Assembly (NCBI GenBank): GCA_030849805.1 | Contig: JASANZ010001745.1 | Coordinates: 1 to 13,054, forward strand | DNA: 13,054 nucleotides | Direction of reading: 5' to 3' | From: Sergeia podlipaevii | Taxonomy: Eukaryota; Euglenozoa; Kinetoplastea; Trypanosomatida; Trypanosomatidae | Shown here: positions 1 to 9,100 of the stretch, piece after piece | Layout: every line of letters starts with the position of its first letter | Numbering within the stretch: the first letter of the stretch is position 1 | Made by a program: the position numbers and the translations under genes | The notes under the pieces: model-generated | Database searches by the model: none | Told to the model about the DNA's origin: nothing | Seen by the model: only the letters and a program-made list of their open reading frames with translations

Positions 1-111
1 AAGGACAGCTGCAGATAGAGGAAACATATAAATCCGCCGAAGCGGCACATATACATATACATATATATATATAAATAGACAGTAGGATAGAGAGGGGAAA
101 GTGGGGGGAGA
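1..111 (+). other. 5' leader region of the kinesin gene
   Basis: This stretch contains no ATG before position 112. An in-frame TAG lies at 88-90, so the kinesin frame cannot extend further upstream in this window. Several AG dinucleotides are present (for example at 13-14 and 17-18), but there is no clear pyrimidine tract. The spliced-leader acceptor with its tract therefore probably lies upstream of the window. This is most likely transcribed 5' UTR. Confidence 0.6.
47..74. repeat. AT/ATAC dinucleotide tract in the kinesin 5' leader
   Basis: Alternating AT with interspersed ATAC units runs here and ends in an uninterrupted (AT)6 at 61-72. Similar AT-with-CATA tracts occur downstream of the same gene at 10713-10740. 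It is a simple repeat of the kind common in trypanosomatid untranslated regions; no function can be assigned. Confidence 0.8.
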
Positions 112-3100
112 ATGTACAGAAAACCAGAGGTCCGAGTGGTGGCACGATTCCGTCCGCTTAGTGCGGATGAGATGGGCAACTACGCAGATAAGGATGCGGT
201 ACCCCTTTGCGCTGTGTATGACTCACAATGTGTGGAAGTGCTTGAACGATTTGATGCTCGCAAGAACCCACCTTCATCTCGTCTCCCCTCCAGTCAATCC
301 ACCCCATTGGATACATTTAACAACAAGAGCCAGTCTGCATTTGATATGTCTAAAGAATTTACGGTAGATGAGGTGTTTTCTGTGGATGCGACGCAGGAGT
401 ATCTGTATGAGCGTGTCGGACGTCCTGTAGTGAACAATGTCGTTCAAGGCTACAACGGTACTCTTATCGCATATGGACAGACGGGAAGTGGCAAGACACA
501 CAGCATGTTCGGTCCACAAGGAGGCACTGTGAATGTCTTTACGCCTGATGATGCTGACCCCGACTTCTACGCACATCGCGGACTCATCCCTCGTATTGTG
601 GAGGAGCTCATTGCTCAGCTGAACGAATACGATGAGGCGGAGCGCACGTGGACGATGCATGTCTCCATCTTTGAGATCTACAAGGAAGAAATTATGGATC
701 TCCTCGCGAAACAGCGGCCCAAGTCGTCGCGCTCAGGCTCGGCCATGCCACCCCCCAAGATTGACTACCGTATTCGCGAAGACGTGGTGGGCGGGAAAGG
801 TATTTATGTCGAGTCCTTGGAGACAATCGGGGCTCACACCACGTTGGAGGTGCTTGAACTCATTAAGACTGCTATGACTCGTAGGCGGACGGCGTCTACC
901 AACTCCAACGAAACGTCCAGTCGAAGCCACAGTCTTGTGTGCATCACAGTGGAGCAGCGCGATCACACCGCAGCGCCAGGTGGAGCAACCATCACCAGTC
1001 GGCTCAATCTTGTCGATCTTGCTGGTAGCGAGAAATTAAGCAAGACGCATGCCAACGGAGAGCGACTGAGGGAAGCGCAGACCATTAACCTCTCTCTCGC
1101 ACTCCTGGGTAATGTGATCCACAAGCTGACGGATGGAAAGTCTGGTTACGTGCCGTACCGCGACTCCAAGCTGACACGCATCTTGCAAGAGTCTCTAGGT
1201 GGCAACTCCCTGACGACGCTACTCTGCCACTGCTCTGTGGCCATGTGCAATCGCGAGGAAACTCTCAGCACGATGCGCTTTGCCCAACGAGCAAAGCGGG
1301 TTCGAAACAAACCTCGCGTGAACCGTGAACTCACAGTCAATGAGCTGCGCCTGCAGCTGGCTGCCTCCTTGCAGCGTATCACCGTGTTGGAGCAGAAGCT
1401 GCAGGTTTCGAATGAGCTGCACCACGCCACTATAACCAAGCAAAAACAGCACCGCGTGGAGTCTGAGGGAAATATGAAGTCCGTCATCGCGTCTCTCATG
1501 AAGGAGGTGGAGGAGCTGCGAGAAGAAATACAATTGAAGGCCGAGGAACTTGTCCACGAGAAGGACAGGGTGGATTTCTACAAGAAGGAAAGTGCCAAAC
1601 TGGCAGCTGAGCTGGAGGTAACGAATCGACGCCAGCAGCGGGCACAGGATGCCCTCAACGAAGCCCTTAGCAAGGCGAACGAAGACAACTGTGCTCTGCT
1701 AGCGCAACTGGAGGACCTCAAGAAGGAGCTCGCTACGAGCATTCAATACGCCTCCACACGTGACGCTGATCACAAGCAGGCAGAGCACGAGAAAGAGTTG
1801 GAAGCGGATGCTGAGAAGCGACGCAGGCAGATGGCTCGGGCCCAGTCTCGTCATAAGATGACCCAGAAAGACTTATCTGAGGACTTTGTCGCGATTCTCG
1901 TGGAGGCCAGGCTAGAAAAACTGGAAGCGGAGAGAGCAAAGGAACGAGTTGGCTGCGAAAAGCAAACACAAGCGACTGATGATACAGAAAGAGCGAAGGG
2001 CAGCGATGCAACTACCAGTCTACTGGAGCCTCGAGCACTTCCCCAGCCACCAGTTGGGCCGCCCACACACACCCCGCCACGCCCCGGAGCAGCCTGCGCC
2101 ACATGTGGGAAGCAGCTCGTTGAGACACCACCCACGCAGCAGTTGCAACAGCAGCAAGAAGAGGAGGTGCACGCAATGAAGACCCAGCACACGAGGCATG
2201 CGTGGACCATGACGGACTTTGCGTACCATTCGCATGAGCACGATGGCGACATCAACGCGCAGCTCCATCACCATAGCAGGATGAGTGGGGCTAACGCAAG
2301 TGATAGTCTCGCAGAATTTGCCATTATTCGCGGTCAGTCCTTCGAGCAACAGCAGATGTCTGAGCAGGCGCAGGTGCACATGCGACAACTCGGCACAGAT
2401 GAGGTGGCCCGTACGCTGCATGTAGCAGGGGAGCTTCTCTCTTCCATCGCGAACTCCCCCTCGAATGTCAATGGAAGCCCAGCATTGCCTGACGTTTCGA
2501 GCATCAGTGGACTCTCTCGCATCACGCTGCAGTCACGATCAAACGGCGGCGGCGTTGACGTGATGCGTGCAGTGGAGGTGCTGGAGCATGTCCTTCGTGT
2601 TATCACCGAGGCGATCCAGAAGGATGCGGTGCTCGCGGATGGCGCGTCGAAGGACATGGGAGGTGAGAAGATGATGATCGGCAACATGCGAGTGGCACAG
2701 TCGGAGCTGGAAAATGCCTTGCAGGTCTCTGAGCGGGTGCTTCAGATGTGGAGGCAGAGCAATGGTGCTCTGAGCCCAGCTGCTCTCATGGAAACGGAGT
2801 GGGCAGCCACCCAGCAGCAGCAGCAGCAGCAGCAGCGGACTTCAACTAATGCGGAGAAGGACCCTCCCAGTAGCGCCTGCGTGAACATTGATTACTCGGA
2901 GGATAACAAGCTGAGGCAGAATGCTCGAAAAGCACAGCGCCCTATGACAGAAGAGGAGCTGGCGATGCTGCAACGGGAGGAGGGGCGTCTTGTGCAGCAC
3001 GACATAGAAGCGCTTTGTCGCCGTCTGGATGCTGTTGCAGCACTGGAAGAGGGCAACGTATGTGGTCGCAATACACTCACCGGGTGTAAGGAGATGAAAC

Positions 3101-6100
3101 GCATCTGCGCAGATGGGAATGCGCTGACGACGGAGGGGGTTGGCATGGATAACTTGCCCAGTGCCCTCTTGCGCGCTGTGGCGGCGTGTGAGAGAACTGC
3201 TTCACTCTGTGCGTCAGAGGTCAACAACAGTACTACCAGCAGCAACGATGGCACCAGCAGGTGTGGCAGCAGACGAGTAGTTGTCGAGCAACATCTTGAA
3301 CGTCTTGCAAGCCATCTCGAAAGTCAATCACAGCAGCACATGCAGACGCTCTCCTCAGCGCTAGAACGCATGGTCAAGAGCACTCATGAGTCCTTCAAGG
3401 TTCTGAGCACGCAGATGGAAGCCGATCGTATTGCGGAGCTGCAGTCACAGCTTGTGGTGCAAGTAGAGAAGGGCCTTTGCGGAGCTGTGGCTCAAGCCAA
3501 ACAGCGTGGTGAGCCTGCCTCTGTGCTCGCGCTTGCCACCATCACCGATGGACTTGAGCAGCACGCAGTATGTGAGTTACAGGCGCTCTACAAGGAACAA
3601 CAAGAACGGCGCGGCGCGCATCACGAGCAGCTGCTGCGGGAGCTCAAGAGTGAGTCCAAGGCGCAGTGCCAGGGACTAGCAGACAAAATGCACGCTGCCA
3701 TCAATTCCGCGCTTGCCGCCCTCTGCCAGGAACTGAGCGGTAGCAGCAACAACAGCAAAGGGGGTACCTTCGCGGGTGGAGCTCTGCATAAGATGAACCC
3801 GAAGGAGGTGGAGAATCTTAGAGCACTTCTAGAAGAGCACGCCCATCGTGCAGCGGGGTCCTCGTGTGTGGCACAGCACAAGCACATCACTCGCGAAGTG
3901 CGACGCTTAACGCACTGTCAGCAAGACAGCGATGCCGCCGCGGATGCCCGCACGGTGGCCTCTCTTAAGGCAATTGTGGAAGCCTCTGTACAGCAAACCC
4001 TCGGAAAGATGCACCTGCTCGCGCTGCACGCGCAGAGTCCGCTAGACGTCGCACAGGCCGCAAGTAGTAGCAGTCAGGCGGAAGAATTTCAGAGTCCGCA
4101 TGAGGATGATACGACGATCATGCAATACCACAACCGTGCTGGCGCCGGGGCACGAGAAGCAGGTGTGTCGAGCCCATCTCATCTTTCCGCTGCAGCGCTA
4201 GAGGAGTTGACGGAGCAGCTACAGCTGCTGTCCCCCTACGCCCTCTCTTCACATGTAATCCCCGCAAGTACGACGGGGAAGCATGCGCACCCACCGCAGC
4301 AACAGCAGCAAGGACCCAGAGGTCGCAGCCCTCTAAAGATCCTACCACCAATGCTTACCCTTTCCCCAGAGGTGCTGCAGCGTCTATCAGTTCAGCTGGA
4401 GGCATCCCGTGAGCACAAGCAAGCACCCCCGCCGTCGCGGTTCTCGACAACGTCGCCAGTTCAACGTGTGCACACCTCGCGGGATCAGCGCGGCGCCTTC
4501 TTGGAGAAGGCACATCAGCTGATTATTGCCGCAACCGCTGCGCACGCAATCCATAGCGGGCCCTCTCCTGGTGCCCCCAGCCGCGACGCTGCGGCTCTCA
4601 ATGTGGTGCAGGCTGAAGTGCGCAAGGCGGCGCAGCAAACGATAGATTCCATGGCGGTGCGAGTGCCAGAGACGTTGATTGCCTACGAGCGGCAGCAAGC
4701 AAGTGCGCTGGAGAGCAGCAGAGACACCATTTTCGGGCACCTCACCAGCGCGCTTCCCACTTCCAACGTGGAAGGACACCACCACCACAGCATCACCACT
4801 GATGGTAGCGTAGCTTCTGAGTTTATGCAAGGTCTCTCTGCCCAGCAGCGGGAGGCCGTGATGCTAGCTGCGAAGACGATGATGGAAGGGGTGTCACAGG
4901 CGCTTGAGCTCGGTCAAGTGGATCTCCAGCGTGAGCTTCAGGCCGCTATGGTGAGTGAACAGCGACGACATGAAACTGGGCTTCCTCTATGTCTCACTAC
5001 CGCAGACATCGCTGCACTGTTTGCATCTCTTCGTGCGTACGCGCTTGAGGAGGTGAAGGGGGCAGTGGCACGCGGAGCTAACGTCCCACTGTCTGCGACT
5101 GATCTGGAAGGCGTCAAGGCACGTGTGTACGCAAGTTCGGCAGGCCCTATTGCCGAAGCCGTGGAACTGCAACGCCAGCGTCAGGATGAGCAGCGCAAAG
5201 CAGCGGTTGAGCAACTGCGGGACGCGGTTTCACTTGCGCGTGGAAACATGGCAAGTGCTGCTGAAGAGGCTGTGCAAGCATCGCTCGCGACGCTTGCAAG
5301 AGAACTGCAGGGGGATGAAATAAAGAAGACGGGTGGTGCTGAGAGGCTCGTTGCCTTAGGGGTTTCATCAGACAAGGCGCAGGACGTGTGCCAGGCTCTG
5401 GAGAAGCTTGCTGCTGTCGAGATCGGTAGTCTGCTTGCCGCGTACAGCGCTGGGGCGGACTCTGGCGTTGAAGCGCTAACGGCAAAGCAGAACAAGATCG
5501 CACTTGAAACAGATCTCGCCACGTGCACGGCGCTGCAGACCATATCTGCGGAGACAGTGAACGGGATGGTGGCTCGTCTGAACCGACTCAACACGACTGA
5601 GTCTGCCACAGCGGAGGCTATCAGCCACAAGGGCAAACTTCCCGACAGCGACGCCCTTGGGTACGCCACTGCCGTCTTCGATGAGCCTCACATGCGTGAT
5701 TACCTTATCAGCGATGTGGCAGCGTGTGCTGCTCAGGGCACACTACTCCGTGACATTGTGGTCGCCGAGCTCATTAAAGATTTAGCCACCGCGGAGCAAG
5801 AGCGACTTGCCAAGGCGCTTCACTCCAAGGGCTGCAGCAGTCCATCCAAGCAGCTTCTCAGCACAGAGGCGGCGCTGACGAACCCATTCATGGTGCGTGA
5901 GACAGCAGCAAAGCTTCATCAGCTACGCACGATTGCAGAACAGGTGCAGACACTCTCGCAGCTGACACCTTCCCCTGTCGTGGAGCTTTGTCAACGACAA
6001 CAGCAACAGCAAAAGAAGAGAGATGGCGCAGCGTTGAGCAACTCTTCGTCCAACATTCGTGCAGAAGGCGGCGAGTACGCGCTCTCCACGCGCATGATGG

Positions 6101-9100
6101 GAGATGCCATGGATGGGCAAGACCCTACCGCTGAGATCATTACCTCGAGTGCTTACGCAGCACCGTCTCAAACTGGCGTGGAGCAGCTAACCGCGCGGCT
6201 CTCCGCGCTCCCTGCGGAAGATCTCCAACACATCAGCAGACGGCTACAGATTGCCACCATTCAACAAGTATCCCCCGAGGTCCAGCAGGAGAGCGCCGCG
6301 GCAGCGCTGCGGGCCGTTGGCGAGTATTTGTCGAGGATGCATCAGGCTGGTGCTCCAGCACAGTTGACGACCGCGCGCATTGATGCAGCGATTGATCCTA
6401 TTGTGCTCAACACCGCTCTGGAGAGCGTGCGGGGGGCGCTCGGCGCTGCCGCTGCTACCACGCCCTTGAAGAAGTCCAGCGCAGTAGGCGACAGTGGCGG
6501 TACCTCTACTGGGAGATCCCCTACGAAGATGACGTCGCTGCAGCAGCAACGCGCAGGTTTGACTGTGTCAGCAAGCGAGGAGGAGACGGTGGACAAACTG
6601 CTTGGAACAATGAGCCCCGCCTCGACGGCTCTCTCTCCCTCTTCCCCGAATGGTGTTCATTCATTGCAAGCTGTGACGGGTCTTCCTGCTCCTCCCACCC
6701 GCACTGACAGTGTCGATCGTGCTGAGGAGGAACAAGGGACGAAGTTGCGGGTGTTATGTCAAGCCATTGAGCACGCACACGCAGAGAATGTTGCCTCGAG
6801 AAAGCACAAGAGCAATGTAGAGAAGGAAGAGGAGGAGGGACGAGGTAATCATGGTGGAGCGCGCAAACTGCACATGATGGTGTTACGGCCCACGGAGCAT
6901 GCGATGGGGCATCGCTACTCCGCGATAGATGCGGATGAAGCGAATGTCGTGACGGCGAGCTTCGCACTTGCTAGCTTCCCTTTCAACGAAAGCAGTCATC
7001 TTTCCAGCGTTTCCCCCAAACGTCGTCAGACATCACGCCTGAACAACAGCAGCAGCAGCGGTGGTGGTGATGTTGCGGTCAAAGGTGGTGCTATGGCGTC
7101 TGCTTCTCCAGCCTTGAGTGACCTTCAGTACGTGGCAGCACTGGAAGGAATCCAGTTGACAATACGACAGGCGGTGCAGGATGGCATGGAGACCCATGCA
7201 GGAGCAATGCAACGTGCCATGCACCTGCTAGAGGCAATGATGCGCACGAGCCAGATGGTGGCAGCACAGCAGAGGCTGGCGGAACGGCCAAGAGCCGGGT
7301 CGCGGCCGCTGCTGCAGCGTGAGCAGGTTGGTGCCAGTGAGTTGACATCTGGCGAGACAGTGAACCCACGGAGGGTATCGTCAATGGTGAATCCTTATGA
7401 AATTGTCGGACCAAGTCTGCGTCTTGCCACGCTCATGGATGAATACTTGGTGGGAGAGGAGGAGGTTGGCCGTGCACAGTACGTGGTGCGTGAGGCAGCC
7501 GAGTCTGCAGCCGGTCGCGTTGTGGTCCTCCCTGACACGGACTGCGCTGGTGATGGCAAACCTTCAACATCCGCTGGCAGTGAAGTCGAATTCCACTCGT
7601 GCTCCACCCTTTCATCTCGAGATGTTGCAAACATACAAGCCTCGCTGCTCACCCTTGAGCACGCCGTGGGTCGTGTGGCAGCTGCCAGTCGCGAGCAGGT
7701 ACTGAAGCCCTACACGGAGACTTCCCCCGACGCAGCACTGCTGGCTATCATAGCAGGAGAGCAAGGCAAAGGCAGAGATGGTGCCACTCCCGAGGTCCTC
7801 CAGCACGCGGAGATGGTCATATGGGCTTTGCAGAGCCTCGCGTCCGCACTGCACAGCACAGACGAAACTGCTGCTGTTGCTGTTGCTGGCACAAGTGGTA
7901 CTGTTGCAACACACAATTCTACTTGTGTCGATAACAAGCGCGGCTTTCAGCAGCTCAGCCGCCTGCAGTACTACGCGACCGGGGATGGAAACAACGTGGA
8001 GGGGCTCGAAGAGCGCTCGCTGTTGCCGCAGGTGCAAGGCGCTATCACTGCTCTTAACGCCCTTGTGCGTCTAGCAACAGGCGATGATGAAGCTACCAAG
8101 GAGGCTGATCCGGAGGTGGTCGAGGCGCTTCGCTTCCTTGACGATGACAACGTTAGGGATGCTCTACAAGACCTTGAGCAGGCGCACAGAGTCGGGTGGG
8201 TCGTGTTGAAGCCGCGTATCATGAGTCCGACCTCCGTCTCAGTCAGTGACGCCTTTGTGGTGGCCAGCAGGTCCTCAGCAGGTGAGACGAATGCCACTGG
8301 GAACACCACTGATACCACATCACGCCACTCGGCGATGTGCATGACAGAAGTGATGGCACCAATGCTGACGCTGATAGGAACTGGGGCGCCCTTCTCCCCC
8401 GGCACTGGGACCAGCAGCAGCGGTAAGATACAGCAGTCCCCGCTCAAGCACCGCACGTCCAAATGTGTGACACTACTGGACGCGGTTTTGTATGAAAAGG
8501 AGCAGCAGCAACGACAACAGCAGCAGCAGGGCAATGGTGGTCGTCCTTCTTCTTTTGTCAGCAATGGAAACTTTACTGGTGCCGCCATGTTGGTCCCAGT
8601 CTCGGCACCTGCAACTTCTGGTGTGGCAGCGGCTTCTCAGTCATGGCAGCAGCAACCGGCAGTCAAGGAGGTGCGTGAGGCTGGCACCGTGACAGACATC
8701 AACAGCCGCACCACCACAGAAGAGGCATTTAAGATACTCAGCAGCAATACAGAGGATAAAGGCAATAGTAGAATGGTGGTGGTGCAACAGGCACAGGTAC
8801 GCGAGTTGGCAACAGCGCAGCGCGAACTGGCGGCGTACCGTGAAGTTGTACAGGATGCACTCAAGCTACTCGGTAGCCCACATGCAAGGGGAGGGGATGA
8901 AGAAGAACCAGACGCTCCGCCAGAAGACGCGATGGCTGCTCTACATCGACTGAGATGCGAGATTTCCTTTTATAAGAAGGCAGAGGAGCCGTCTTTGCGA
9001 CGTGAAGTGGACCTCCGCCAGCGCGAACTCGCCGGCATTCATGACGCCATGTTGGAACTGCAGGCCTTGGTGGCACAAGCCGAGGCCACCACTGCGGAGG

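Noticed and set aside
5181..5669. 162-residue minus-strand open frame
   Set aside because: It is a shadow of the kinesin frame in an Ala-rich stretch, with a Ser/Ala-biased composition and no independent support.
7971..8588. 205-residue open frame on the minus strand inside the kinesin gene
   Set aside because: It lies wholly antisense to a convincing coding frame, is Ser/Cys-rich in the way expected from reverse-reading CAG/GCG codons, and has no recognisable motif.
1939..8697. Scattered T-x-T-D-like motifs in the kinesin tail (TQATDD, WTMTDF, GTVTDI)
   Set aside because: There are only three loose matches in over 3,000 residues of Thr/Ser/Asp-containing sequence, which is not above what chance could give.
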